64,000 nt of DNA from Pseudomonas furukawaii. GTDB lineage: Bacteria; Pseudomonadota; Gammaproteobacteria; Pseudomonadales; Pseudomonadaceae. The translations under genes and the position numbers were made by a program. Shown in pieces: positions 52,373 to 62,058 of this stretch (its first letter is position 1; each line of letters starts with the position of its first letter). The notes under the pieces were generated by a model. That model was given only the letters and a program-made list of their open reading frames with translations, did no database searches and was not told where the DNA came from. The stretch spans positions 1,116,001 through 1,180,000 of the forward strand of contig NZ_AP014862.1 of assembly GCF_002355475.1 (NCBI RefSeq), in the 5' to 3' direction.

Positions 52373-53197
52373 TCAGGGTTTATAGGCGCCGATGAAAATG
52401 GCCGGGTCCACCCGCACGTCATTTAGGCTGACGTTCCAGTGCATGTGCGGCCCGGTGGCGCGGCCGGTGGCGCCGACCCGCCCGAGCACGCCGCCACGGG
52501 GCAATGCTTGGCCGAGCTTCACGTCGACCTTCGACAGGTGGCAGAACATGCTGATCAGCCCCTGGCCGTGGTCGACGAACACGGTCTTGCCATTGAAGAA
52601 GTAGTCGCCGATGAGGATCACCTTGCCGGCAGCCGGCGCCTTGATGGGGGTTCCCGCGCCGACGGCGAAATCCAGGCCGGAGTGCGGGTTGCGCTCCTCG
52701 CCATTGAAGAAGCGACGCAGGCCGAACGGGCTGGAGAGGGGGCCGTTCACCGGTTTGTCGAACAGCAGGTTGCTCGGGGTGCCGGCGCTGAAGCTGCGGT
52801 AGGCGCGGGTCTGCTCGGCCAGCTCGCGATCGATGCGCTTGAGGTCTTCCGGTAGCGGGTTCACCTGTCGGGTATTGGCCAGTTTGATGTGCTGCTCGCG
52901 GTAGCTGCGCGAGCCGACCTCGAAGGACAGCGTGCGGCCGTCGCCGACCTCGATCCGCTGCTGCCCGGCCCCTGTGCCCAGGGGAATTCCGACGATGGCG
53001 ATCCAGTCGCGGTTCTCCTCCTTGATCACCAGCACCGGCTTGCCCTGGAAGCGCGCCGTGGGGGCCTCGCCGCCGCTGCCGAGCCGAACCACGGCGACGC
53101 CGCCGGGCACCGGTTTGTTCAGCAGGCGAGTGATGAAACCTTCCGCCTGGGCGGGGAGGGCGAGGCAGGCGGCGAGCAGGAAGGCGATCAGGCGCAT
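52373..53197 (-). CDS. LytM-type M23 peptidase-family protein, periplasmic
   Basis: 274 aa from the ATG at 53197 (MRLIAFLLAACLALPAQA), with a cleavable signal peptide (about 1-18). A N-terminal beta region (about 20-100) precedes the M23 domain (about 150-270): H172-x3-D176 ('NPHSGLDFAVG') and H251-M-H253 ('TGPHMHW') are the zinc ligands. All are present, so it may be an active peptidoglycan endopeptidase. The start lies 2 bp after the xseA stop, so it is probably co-transcribed with xseA. Confidence 0.92.
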   Translation of the reverse strand: MRLIAFLLAACLALPAQAEGFITRLLNKPVPGGVAVVRLGSGGEAPTARFQGKPVLVIKEENRDWIAIVGIPLGTGAGQQRIEVGDGRTLSFEVGSRSYREQHIKLANTRQVNPLPEDLKRIDRELAEQTRAYRSFSAGTPSNLLFDKPVNGPLSSPFGLRRFFNGEERNPHSGLDFAVGAGTPIKAPAAGKVILIGDYFFNGKTVFVDHGQGLISMFCHLSKVDVKLGQALPRGGVLGRVGATGRATGPHMHWNVSLNDVRVDPAIFIGAYKP

Positions 53198-53199
53198 GG

Positions 53200-54579
53200 T
53201 CAATCCAGCAGGGACAGGTTCACGGGAGTCAGGTGGTTGTCCTCGACGCGCACCTCCAGCTCGCCCTCCGCCAGGCGCGCCGTGAGGCGCTGGCCGGTGC
53301 GGGTCTGCTCGGCACTGCGAATGGCGTTGCCGCGCTCGTCGAGGAGGATGCTGTAGCCGCGGCCGAGGGTGGCCAGCGGGCTTACCACGTTCAGGGTCTG
53401 GGCCAGGGTTTCCAAGCGTTGGCGGTGATCCTTGAGGACCTCGCGGGTCGCGCGGGGCAGGCGATCGGCCAGGCTGTCCAGCTTCTGCCGCAGCAGCGCC
53501 AGGGTGCGTCCCGGATGTTGCGCGGCGAGTCGGGTATCCAGTCGCGCCAGCCGCTCCTGGCGAATCTGCCGCTGGCGCTCGAAGGCGCGGCGCAGGCGCA
53601 TGTCCAGGTCATCCAGGCGCTGGGCTTGCTGGCGCAGGCGTTCACCGGGATGGCGCAGGCGTCGGGCCATGCCGTCCAGGCGCAGGCGTTCGCGGGACAG
53701 CTGCTCCCGCATGCGCAGCACCAGGCGCCGCTGCAGGCTGTCGAGGCGGCGTTGCAGGTCGCCGGCGTCCGGTGCCAGCAGTTCCGCCGCGGCGGAGGGC
53801 GTGGGTGCCCGGACATCGGCGACGAAGTCGGCGATGGACACGTCGGTCTCATGGCCCACGGCGCTGACGATGGGCGTTCGGCAGGCGGCCACGGCGCGTG
53901 CCACGGCCTCTTCGTTGAAGCACCAGAGGTCTTCGAGCGAGCCGCCGCCCCGGGCGAGGATCAGGGCATCGAAGCCCCGGGCATCGGCCGTGGCCAGGGC
54001 GCGGACGATCTGCGCGGTGGCTTCGCGGCCCTGTACGGCGGTGGGGATCAAGGTCAGGCGGATCTGCGGTGCGCGGCGGCGGAAGACGCTGATGATGTCG
54101 CGGATCACCGCCCCGGTGGGTGAGCTGACGATGCCGATGTGCCGGGGATGCGCCGGCAGCGGGCGTTTGCGCTCGGCGGCGAAGAGTCCCTCCGCCGCCA
54201 GCTTCTCCTTCAGGGCCTCGAAGGCCAGGCGCAGGGCGCCGTCACCGGCCGGTTCGACCGCATCGGCGATCAACTGGTAGTCGCCGCGTCCCTCGAACAG
54301 CGAGACCTTGCCGCGTACCCGCACGGCGAGGCCGTCCCGCAGGGCCTGTCGGACCTTCAGGGCGTTCTGCCGGAACAGGGCGCAACGTACCTGGGCCTGG
54401 CTGTCCTTGAGGGTGAAATAGAGGTGGCCGGACGCCGGGCGGGCGAGGTTGGAGATTTCGCCCTCCACCCAGACCTGGGGGAACACGTCCTCCAGCAGGT
54501 GGCGCGCACGCTGGTTCAGTTGGCTGACGGTCAGCACCTCGCGGTCGAGGCCGAGCCGTTGAAAAGGGTCTTTGAGCAT
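53200..54579 (-). CDS. xseA: Exodeoxyribonuclease VII large subunit
   Basis: 459 aa from the ATG at 54579 (MLKDPFQRLGL). An N-terminal OB fold ('LLEDVFPQVWVEGEISNLARPASGHLYFTLKD') is followed by the catalytic region ('IGIVSSPTGAVIRDI', 'ILARGGGSLEDLWCFN', 'VSAVGHETDVSIADFVADVRAPTPSAAAE') and a long arginine-rich coiled coil (about 280-390). It degrades single-stranded DNA with XseB. The small subunit is not nearby, as usual. Confidence 0.97.
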   Translation of the reverse strand: MLKDPFQRLGLDREVLTVSQLNQRARHLLEDVFPQVWVEGEISNLARPASGHLYFTLKDSQAQVRCALFRQNALKVRQALRDGLAVRVRGKVSLFEGRGDYQLIADAVEPAGDGALRLAFEALKEKLAAEGLFAAERKRPLPAHPRHIGIVSSPTGAVIRDIISVFRRRAPQIRLTLIPTAVQGREATAQIVRALATADARGFDALILARGGGSLEDLWCFNEEAVARAVAACRTPIVSAVGHETDVSIADFVADVRAPTPSAAAELLAPDAGDLQRRLDSLQRRLVLRMREQLSRERLRLDGMARRLRHPGERLRQQAQRLDDLDMRLRRAFERQRQIRQERLARLDTRLAAQHPGRTLALLRQKLDSLADRLPRATREVLKDHRQRLETLAQTLNVVSPLATLGRGYSILLDERGNAIRSAEQTRTGQRLTARLAEGELEVRVEDNHLTPVNLSLLD

Positions 54580-54679
54580 GGGGCGGAATGATAATGGCTT
54601 TGTCGCCATGCACCATAGTTGACGTGCAAGGCGTGGCGATTAAGCTGCGCCCCCTTTGCACGTCGGGCGGAGGAAACGG

Positions 54680-55249
54680 ATGGAATACAGTCAACTGATC
54701 TTGGTGCCCCAGCTGTCCAGCGTGCCCGGGCACCAGGCCCTGGCAGGACGCATGCTGCGCTGGCTGGCTCAGCGGCAGGTGGTCGAGGCGCTGCCCAGTA
54801 CCTGTGGCCTGCGTGGCAACCGCATGGCCTATGTCATCGGTCCCGGTGCGCGGCAGGTGGTGGAACACCCCGACCGGCTGCCGTTCGGCCAGCCGGTGAG
54901 CGGCCTGGAGCTGGTGGACAAACGCTGCATCTATACCCCCACGCGGAATTTCCTCCATGAAGCGGGTTGCCCCGAATGCCGGCAGGAAATCGGCGAACCG
55001 CTGTTCGAGAGCCTGGAGGAGTGGTGGCCGGGGACCACCGACAACTTCACCTGCCCGGAGTGCGGCTTCGAGGACGACATCAACGGCTTCCTCTTCCTGC
55101 AGCCCTGCGGCTTTTCCAACCTGGGCTTCATCTTCAACGGCTGGGGCGATACCCGCTTCACCGAGGGCTTCCTCGACGCCTTCGGCGAACGCCTCGGGTT
55201 CGCGGTCCGCCAGGTGTGGACCCACGCCGAAGGCCCCGCGCCCCGTTAG
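54680..55249 (+). CDS. Conserved protein of unknown function with two CPxC zinc knuckles
   Basis: 189 aa from the ATG at 54680 (GGAGG 8 nt upstream). I do not know its function. C97-P-E-C100 and C125-P-E-C128-G-F form a probable zinc ribbon. The surrounding acidic/aromatic sequence ('EPLFESLEEWWPGTTDNF', 'QPCGFSNLGFIFNGWGDTRFTEGF') is strongly patterned and looks like a compact folded domain. Pseudomonas homologues are sometimes labelled 'sugar ABC transporter ATPase', but there is no Walker motif. It diverges from xseA; its TAG stop overlaps the TAA stop of the convergent porin gene. Confidence 0.82.
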   Translation: MEYSQLILVPQLSSVPGHQALAGRMLRWLAQRQVVEALPSTCGLRGNRMAYVIGPGARQVVEHPDRLPFGQPVSGLELVDKRCIYTPTRNFLHEAGCPECRQEIGEPLFESLEEWWPGTTDNFTCPECGFEDDINGFLFLQPCGFSNLGFIFNGWGDTRFTEGFLDAFGERLGFAVRQVWTHAEGPAPR

Positions 55250-56601
55250 AGGATGTCCAGCGGATAGATCAGACGCAGCCGCACCTGGTCGATGGAACCG
55301 TCGGCCTGGGCGCGGTTGCCCCGGTGCCAGATCTGCGTCGCCCGCAGTTGCAGGTTCTTCAGTGGCCCGGCGGGCAGGGTGTAGCGCAGGTCCAGGTCCC
55401 ACTCATGGTGTCGGCCGTCGCGGCCGTAGAGTCCGTGATAGAGACCGTCCGTCGGCGCCCGGCTGCCGTCCACGCCCCAGCCCCGCTGGTGGCGGATCGA
55501 CGCGTTCAGCTCTGGCAGCCCGAGCCAGGCCAGCTTCTGGTCATAGCGCAGCTGCCAGGAACGTTCGTGGGGGCCGTTGAAGTCCGAATAGGCGGCGGCG
55601 TTGGCGAGGAAGATGGACTGGCCTGTCTGGCCGTCGCCGAAGCCGATGTAGTCGAAGGGAGTGTCGGCGTGGGAGCGCTGGAAGGCCAGGGTCAGTCGAT
55701 GCACGCCATGGCGGTAGCTGAGGGCGTGGGACCAGATGCGGTTGTCGAGGGGGCCCAGGCGCGCGGCGCCCGTGTCGCGGGTGAGGTAGAGGCTGAACTC
55801 GTTGCCCAGGGCGCGCCCGGGGCCCAGCTCCAGTTCATGGCCCAGGCGCAGGTAGTGCTGGGTCCAGGCATCCTCCAGGCGGCCCAGGTAGTAGCTGAGG
55901 TTCCAGGGCATATCGGTGCGGGTGTCGAAGCCCAGGTAGCTGGCGCTGCCGATGTCGATGCCGTGGCGGTGAGGCTTGGCGTAGACGGTGGATATCCGGC
56001 CCCGGCGCTTGCTCTCGGTCGGCCCGGACAGGGCGGTGAGATGGGCGGCTTCCAGGTCCAGGGCGGACCACTGGGCGGTGAACTGCAGGCCGTGGGCCAC
56101 GCCGGGGAGGATCCGGCTGTTGTCGGCGGCCAGCACTGGGGCCCGGGTGCTGAAGTCGCCATAGCGCAGCCGGGTGTTGGCGGCCCGCAGTTTCAGCGAG
56201 CCGCCGGCCTTGCCGTGCCGGTCGCGGGGATGCCCCTGGCCGTCGATCGCGAGGGTGCCGGTTCCGGTGCGTCCGCCTCCGCTGTCCAGCTTGAAGGCCT
56301 GCATGGCGAAGGCGTCCACGCCCAGGCCGAGGGTTCCCGGCGTGAAGCCGCTTTGGTAGTGCAATTGCAAGGCCTGGCCCCACTCCTGGCGGTAGCCGTT
56401 GCGCTCGGTCTTGGGCTTGAAACGGTTGCGACCGGCGTTGTTCGGGCCGTCGCGGTAGTCACGCTGGAAGAACTGGTTGTTGAAGAGCAGCTGCAGGTGG
56501 CTGTCGGTGATGAACTCGGTCCAGTCCTCGGCGCGGGCGTGTCCGCAGGCGAGCAGCGCGGGCAGACAGGCGGCCAGGACCGTCCTGGTGACGATGGGCA
56601 T
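55246..56601 (-). CDS. OprD-family outer membrane porin
   Basis: 451 aa. A signal peptide (about 1-24, ACGHARA) is followed by 'LQLLFNNQFFQRDYRDG', the typical OprD N-terminal barrel strand, and further paired strands ('QEWGQALQLHYQSGFTPGTLGLGVDAFAM', 'SYYLGRLEDAWTQHYLRLGHEL', 'WDLDLRYTLPAGPLKNLQLRATQIWHRG'). OprD members are 18-strand substrate-specific channels for basic amino acids, aromatic acids or peptides. The substrate cannot be assigned. The ATG at 56601 has GGAG 9 nt upstream. Confidence 0.92.
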   Translation of the reverse strand: MPIVTRTVLAACLPALLACGHARAEDWTEFITDSHLQLLFNNQFFQRDYRDGPNNAGRNRFKPKTERNGYRQEWGQALQLHYQSGFTPGTLGLGVDAFAMQAFKLDSGGGRTGTGTLAIDGQGHPRDRHGKAGGSLKLRAANTRLRYGDFSTRAPVLAADNSRILPGVAHGLQFTAQWSALDLEAAHLTALSGPTESKRRGRISTVYAKPHRHGIDIGSASYLGFDTRTDMPWNLSYYLGRLEDAWTQHYLRLGHELELGPGRALGNEFSLYLTRDTGAARLGPLDNRIWSHALSYRHGVHRLTLAFQRSHADTPFDYIGFGDGQTGQSIFLANAAAYSDFNGPHERSWQLRYDQKLAWLGLPELNASIRHQRGWGVDGSRAPTDGLYHGLYGRDGRHHEWDLDLRYTLPAGPLKNLQLRATQIWHRGNRAQADGSIDQVRLRLIYPLDIL

Positions 56602-56653
56602 GGCGGTTCTCCGGGGGGAGCGGCCAGGGCGTCGCTGTCCTGGCCGCGAGGGC

Positions 56654-57367
56654 TCAGGGCAGTTGCAGGGTGCGACGGACTTCCTGGCGGGCCAGTTCGA
56701 AGTCCTCGCGGATTTCCGCGCGGGTCAGCAGCACGCCGGCCAGCACCGCTGCGGCGACGCGCCCGCCGTCCAGGTCGCTCGGGTAGTGGACGCCGGCGAT
56801 GACCCGGCTGTGGGCCGCCGCGTCGGCCCGCTCGAACAACGCCTGGCGCCGTTCCGGAACCATGTGCGCCAGGAGCGTGGCGGTGAGGTAGGCGTCCATG
56901 GTGTGGCCGCTGGGGTAGGACTCGCCCTGGGGTGGCGGCAGTATCGGCTGCACCCGGTCGTCGCGCTCGTAGGGGCGCGGTCGGGCGTAGTAGTGCTTGG
57001 CCGGCATCAGGGTCTGTACCAGGTCCTTGAGTACCCGACGGAACATCCGGGCGGTGTGGGGATGCTTCTCCACCGTGAAGTCCGGGCCGAAGATGCCCCG
57101 GGCGAAGGGAAAGGCGGCGTCGGTCAGGTGATCGTCCCGCTTCGCCTGCTCCACCTGCTCCGGGGTCCGGTTCGCCTGGGCGTCGAGCACCCTTTGCAGG
57201 TCCTGCACGTCACCCGGGCTGCCCTGGGCGGGTGGCGGCGGCAGGAATTCCGCCAGGGGCAGGGCGTCTTCGGGGAGGTAGGGGCGTGGCGTGGCGGGTT
57301 CGGCCTGCAGGCCGACGCTCAGGGCCAGCAGGCTGGCGGCGATCAGGAAGCGGGATTTCGCAAGCAT
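56654..57367 (-). CDS. Class A acid phosphatase (PAP2 superfamily, PhoN-like)
   Basis: 237 aa from the ATG at 57367 (MLAKSRFLIAASLLAL), AGGAA 9 nt upstream, signal peptide about 1-22. The three PAP2 motifs are complete: K124-x6-R131-P132, P152-SGH-T ('SYPSGHTMDAYL') and S187-R-x5-H194-x3-D198 ('SRVIAGVHYPSD'). Such periplasmic enzymes hydrolyse many phosphomonoesters. It is 52 bp upstream of the porin on the same strand, so the two might jointly scavenge phosphate or phosphorylated compounds (inference). Confidence 0.94.
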   Translation of the reverse strand: MLAKSRFLIAASLLALSVGLQAEPATPRPYLPEDALPLAEFLPPPPAQGSPGDVQDLQRVLDAQANRTPEQVEQAKRDDHLTDAAFPFARGIFGPDFTVEKHPHTARMFRRVLKDLVQTLMPAKHYYARPRPYERDDRVQPILPPPQGESYPSGHTMDAYLTATLLAHMVPERRQALFERADAAAHSRVIAGVHYPSDLDGGRVAAAVLAGVLLTRAEIREDFELARQEVRRTLQLP

Positions 57368-57584
57368 GGCGCTGTTCCTCGTCGGGGTCCCATCGCCGGA
57401 CGAAAGACCATTCCCGGGCATGTGGGTGTTCGTCCATGGGAGGTGCCCCTGGTTGGCGTTGTTGTCAGGGCATCGCGGAGGTGCGGGGGCAGTATCGGAG
57501 GGCGCTCGGGCAGGAACTATCCCGCAGATGCAGGATGGCCCCATGCTGGTTTGTCGGAGAGTGGGAGGATGCCGCTCAGCCGCG

Positions 57585-57612
57585 TTGAGCGGAGGCCTTG
57601 GCCTCGTTATAA
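57585..57612 (+). promoter_or_regulatory. guaB promoter
   Basis: TTGAGC (57585-57590), 16-bp spacer, perfect TATAAT (57607-57612), then a GC-rich discriminator GGCGCGC. The start codon is 40 bp downstream. The GC-rich discriminator is the kind found at promoters repressed by ppGpp, which fits GTP synthesis. Confidence 0.85.
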
Positions 57613-59121
<1,509 letters not shown>

Positions 59122-59130
59122 CTGATTCTT

Positions 59131-59192
59131 CGCTGGAGGCTGGAGGCTGGGGGCTGGACGAGCGCTATTCGTCCAGTCTTCAGCCTTCAGCG
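59131..59192 (+). repeat. Repeat-rich imperfect hairpin between guaB and guaA
   Basis: Three tandem GGCTGGAG-like units (59134-59157) lead into a perfect 8-bp stem (CTGGACGA / TCGTCCAG, 7-nt loop, 59154-59176). Outer arms (CGCTGGAGGCTG / CAGCCTTCAGCG) pair imperfectly to extend it across 62 bp. No T-run follows. It may stabilise the guaB message or attenuate read-through into guaA. Confidence 0.6.
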
Positions 59193-59219
59193 TTTCAGCC
59201 ACTTTCCCAGGGGAAGAAA

Positions 59220-60800
59220 ATGGCCCATCACGATATCCACGCCCACCGAATCCTGATCCTCGACTTCGGCTCCCAGTACACCCAGCTGATCGCCCGCCGC
59301 GTTCGCGAGATCGGTGTGTACTGCGAAATCCATCCCTTCGACATGAGCAACGAGGCGATCCGCGCCTTCGCCCCCCGTGGCGTGATCCTCGCCGGTGGCC
59401 CGGAGTCAGTGCACGAAGCCGACAGCCCGCGCGCTCCCCATGCGGTGTTCGACCTGAACGTCCCGCTGCTGGGCATCTGCTACGGCATGCAGACCATGGC
59501 CGAGCAGCTGGGTGGCAAGGTGCAGGGTTCGGACCTGCGCGAGTTCGGCTACGCCCGCGTCGACGTGGTGGGCAAGTCGCGCCTGCTGGACGGCATCGAA
59601 GACCACGTGGATGACGACGGCGTGCTGGGCCTGGACGTGTGGATGAGCCACGGCGACAAGGTCACCACCCTGCCCGCAGGCTTCCACATCCTGGCCAGCA
59701 CCCCGAGCTGCCCTATCGCCGCCATGGCCGATGACAGCCGCGCGTACTACGGCGTGCAGTTCCACCCGGAAGTGACCCACACCAAGCAGGGCGGTCGCAT
59801 CCTTTCCCGCTTCGTGCTGGACATCTGCGGCTGCGCCGCCCTGTGGACCCCGTCCAACATCGTCGAAGACGCCATCGCCACCGTGCGCGCCCAGGTGGGT
59901 TCGTCCAAGGTGCTGCTGGGCCTGTCCGGCGGCGTCGACTCCTCCGTGGTGGCGGCCCTGTTGCACAAGGCCATCGGCGACCAGCTGACCTGCGTCTTCG
60001 TCGACAACGGCCTGCTGCGCCTGCACGAGGGTGACCAGGTGATGGCCATGTTCGCCGAGAACATGGGCGTGAAGGTGATTCGCGCCAACGCCGAGGACAA
60101 GTTCCTGGGCCGCCTGGCCGGCGTCGCCGACCCGGAAGAGAAGCGCAAGATCATCGGCCGCACCTTCATCGAGGTCTTCGATGAGGAGGCCACCAAGCTC
60201 CAGGACGTGAAGTTCCTCGCCCAGGGCACCATCTACCCCGACGTGATCGAGTCGGCCGGCGCCAAGACCGGCAAGGCCCACGTGATCAAGTCCCACCACA
60301 ACGTCGGCGGTCTGCCGGAAGACATGCAGTTCGAGCTGGTTGAACCCCTGCGCGAACTGTTCAAGGACGAAGTGCGCAAGATCGGCCTCGAGCTGGGCCT
60401 GCCCTACGACATGGTCTACCGCCACCCCTTCCCGGGCCCGGGCCTCGGCGTGCGCATCCTCGGCGAAGTGAAGAAGGAGTACGCCGACCTGCTGCGTCGC
60501 GCCGACCACATCTTCATCGAGGAGCTGCGCAACTTCGACTGGTACCACAAGACCAGCCAGGCCTTCGTGGTGTTCCAGCCGGTGAAATCCGTGGGCGTGG
60601 TCGGCGACGGCCGTCGCTACGCCTGGGTCGTCGCCCTGCGCGCCGTGGAAACCATCGACTTCATGACCGCGCGCTGGGCGCACCTGCCCTACGAGCTGCT
60701 GGAGAAGGTCTCCAACCGCATCATCAACGAGATCGAAGGCATCTCCCGCGTCACCTACGACGTATCGAGCAAGCCGCCGGCGACCATCGAGTGGGAGTGA
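59220..60800 (+). CDS. guaA: GMP synthase (glutamine-hydrolysing)
   Basis: 526 aa, converting XMP to GMP. The class I glutamine amidotransferase (about 1-205) has the nucleophile Cys in '[17 protein letters not shown]' and the His/Glu in '[10 protein letters not shown]'. The ATP-pyrophosphatase domain has the P-loop '[16 protein letters not shown]'. The C-terminal dimer domain ends 'KPPATIEWE', as in other GuaA proteins. The 3' end of guaA is a known integration site for genomic islands, and foreign-looking DNA begins soon after it here. Confidence 0.98.
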   Translation: MAHHDIHAHRILILDFGSQYTQLIARRVREIGVYCEIHPFDMSNEAIRAFAPRGVILAGGPESVHEADSPRAPHAVFDLNVPLLGICYGMQTMAEQLGGKVQGSDLREFGYARVDVVGKSRLLDGIEDHVDDDGVLGLDVWMSHGDKVTTLPAGFHILASTPSCPIAAMADDSRAYYGVQFHPEVTHTKQGGRILSRFVLDICGCAALWTPSNIVEDAIATVRAQVGSSKVLLGLSGGVDSSVVAALLHKAIGDQLTCVFVDNGLLRLHEGDQVMAMFAENMGVKVIRANAEDKFLGRLAGVADPEEKRKIIGRTFIEVFDEEATKLQDVKFLAQGTIYPDVIESAGAKTGKAHVIKSHHNVGGLPEDMQFELVEPLRELFKDEVRKIGLELGLPYDMVYRHPFPGPGLGVRILGEVKKEYADLLRRADHIFIEELRNFDWYHKTSQAFVVFQPVKSVGVVGDGRRYAWVVALRAVETIDFMTARWAHLPYELLEKVSNRIINEIEGISRVTYDVSSKPPATIEWE

Positions 60801-60830
60801 TGGGCGCGCCTTCGGGTGAGCGTTGAAGGA

Positions 60831-60865
60831 ACCGGCCAGGCCCACAAAGCCTGGCCGGTTTCGTT
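60831..60865 (+). terminator. Intrinsic terminator after guaA
   Basis: ACCGGCCAGG and CCTGGCCGGT form a 10-bp stem (extendable by C-G) around a 9-nt loop, followed by TTCGTTTT, 30 bp past the guaA stop. Confidence 0.88.
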
Positions 60866-60866
60866 T

Positions 60867-61379
60867 TGGGCAAATAAAACTGCATCACGATGCTTCCGTC
60901 GGAACTCGGTGGTCAGCTCAGTCGCTGATGAGCTGGCTGGACCCGAAGCCGGCGAACGCCTTTACGTGGAGTCGTTTTGGATTTTCCTGCTTCGTGTGAA
61001 GAGTTTTCGTTTCGCTCCTACGTTCACGGAGCGGTATTGGAGGCGCCGGCGGTGAATTTTCATGACGCTAGATCACAAGTACAGACGGATATTCTTTTCT
61101 GTCGTGAATTCGTCCTTGCTCAGCACTGTTTTCGTTAATCGGAGTGACTGAATCCGAGTGAGTTGGGGGGCGCCATTCGGTCAGTGGATTGCTTAAAAAT
61201 AAATCTAGACCTCCATTTATTTTGAGTGTGTGAATTTTTTATTTGTCTGTGATGGAGGTTTGCTGATTCCTAAACGGTATTGCTTAAAAAGCAATTATCT
61301 TGAGTGTCTGTTGGTATTATTCTTTGGGCTCTCGCAGTTAATTTGTTTTTAGCGTCATGTACCGTTCAGGGAGTTAATC
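60867..61379. other. Gene-free boundary region between guaA and the AT-rich operon
   Basis: 513 bp with no convincing gene; a 79-codon plus-strand frame at 60816-61055 overlaps the terminator and has no family pattern. GC content falls across about 60,960-61,200: sampled 60-base lines go from 40 G/C (60901) to 25-33 (60961-61140) to 19 (61201). It probably contains the promoter of the downstream operon and a duplicated motif (61188-61310). A CGCTCCTACG string at 61014-61023 resembles a REP end but has no hairpins. Confidence 0.55.
61188..61310 (+). repeat. Duplicated motif upstream of the AfsA-containing operon
   Basis: ATTGCTTAAAAA occurs at 61188-61199 and 61279-61290. TTGAGTGTSTG follows each copy (61222-61232 and 61300-61310). 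In the second copy the motif is part of a perfect 7-bp inverted repeat ATTGCTT-AAA-AAGCAAT (61279-61295), about 85 bp before the first gene. A regulator-binding site is likely but unproven. Confidence 0.6.
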
Positions 61380-61982
61380 ATGCCTTCCAAGGTTGTCCTC
61401 ATCTCGCGTTTTAAATTTTCACCTCGGTTTAAGGGTGAGATTTTTGCTGATCTAATTTCGTCTGATCGCGTTCGTTATTATTTGGATTATGACGAAATGG
61501 AGCTTCTACAGCTCCGTGCCTACGATGATCTTGCCGATTTTTCTGGGGATGAATATGAGTTGGAAGCTGATGTTGAGCGCTTCAGGGAGTATATGTCGGC
61601 GGACGTGGTGAGGGAGTTACTCATGCATGTTGAGTCGCCCAAGCCATGCGACTCTAAATTGCCTGATACAGACTATATCCAGCTTCGTCATGTTGAGGTT
61701 TTACCTGAAAAGTATTCAGAATATCGACAGTGGCGTGCTGGTACGATTTTTCAGGTGGTGAAGGAAAGTGTGGCTGTTGAGGTTTTTTTAGCCTACCACT
61801 CAATGGTCAGTGGTCAGCCTGGTGTAATGTTTATCGCTGGATTCTCAGGAGACCCTGCTGAGTATCAAGAAGTTTTCGAAACTGATCGGTATCGTGAAAT
61901 CGTTCGGCAGGCAGGTAGTAATTATATAACCGGCGGCATGGATGGCTTGTATACGCGAAATTATTCTCGTTTGACATTCTAG
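61380..61982 (+). CDS. Hypothetical protein, probable dimeric alpha/beta-barrel (NIPSNAP/ABM/EthD-like) fold
   Basis: 200 aa, AGGGAG 7 nt before the ATG. I do not recognise a named family. Residues ~100-195 ('YIQLRHVEVLPEKYSEYRQWRAGTIF...YHSMVSGQPGVMFIAGFSGDPAEYQEVF') follow the beta-alpha-beta-beta pattern of NIPSNAP/antibiotic-monooxygenase-type ferredoxin-like domains. A weaker copy may lie at 1-90. These folds include cofactor-free oxygenases and cyclases in secondary metabolism. Low GC (about 45% in a sampled line) and TTT/ATT-rich codons differ sharply from guaA. It is the first gene of the foreign-looking operon, 76 bp before the afsA-like gene. Confidence 0.72.
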   Translation: MPSKVVLISRFKFSPRFKGEIFADLISSDRVRYYLDYDEMELLQLRAYDDLADFSGDEYELEADVERFREYMSADVVRELLMHVESPKPCDSKLPDTDYIQLRHVEVLPEKYSEYRQWRAGTIFQVVKESVAVEVFLAYHSMVSGQPGVMFIAGFSGDPAEYQEVFETDRYREIVRQAGSNYITGGMDGLYTRNYSRLTF

Positions 61983-62058
61983 GGCTTTTAGCTTGAGTTG
62001 GTTTGGTTTTCATATTTTCTATTAGGATGATTGGTTATTTTGCCTTGGTGGGGTTGAT

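Noticed and set aside
61014-61023. Second REP element at the island boundary
   Set aside because: Only the CTCCTAC end string is present; the paired hairpins are missing.
60816-61055. 79-codon plus-strand frame after guaA
   Set aside because: It overlaps the guaA terminator, lacks a ribosome-binding site and shows no recognisable pattern.
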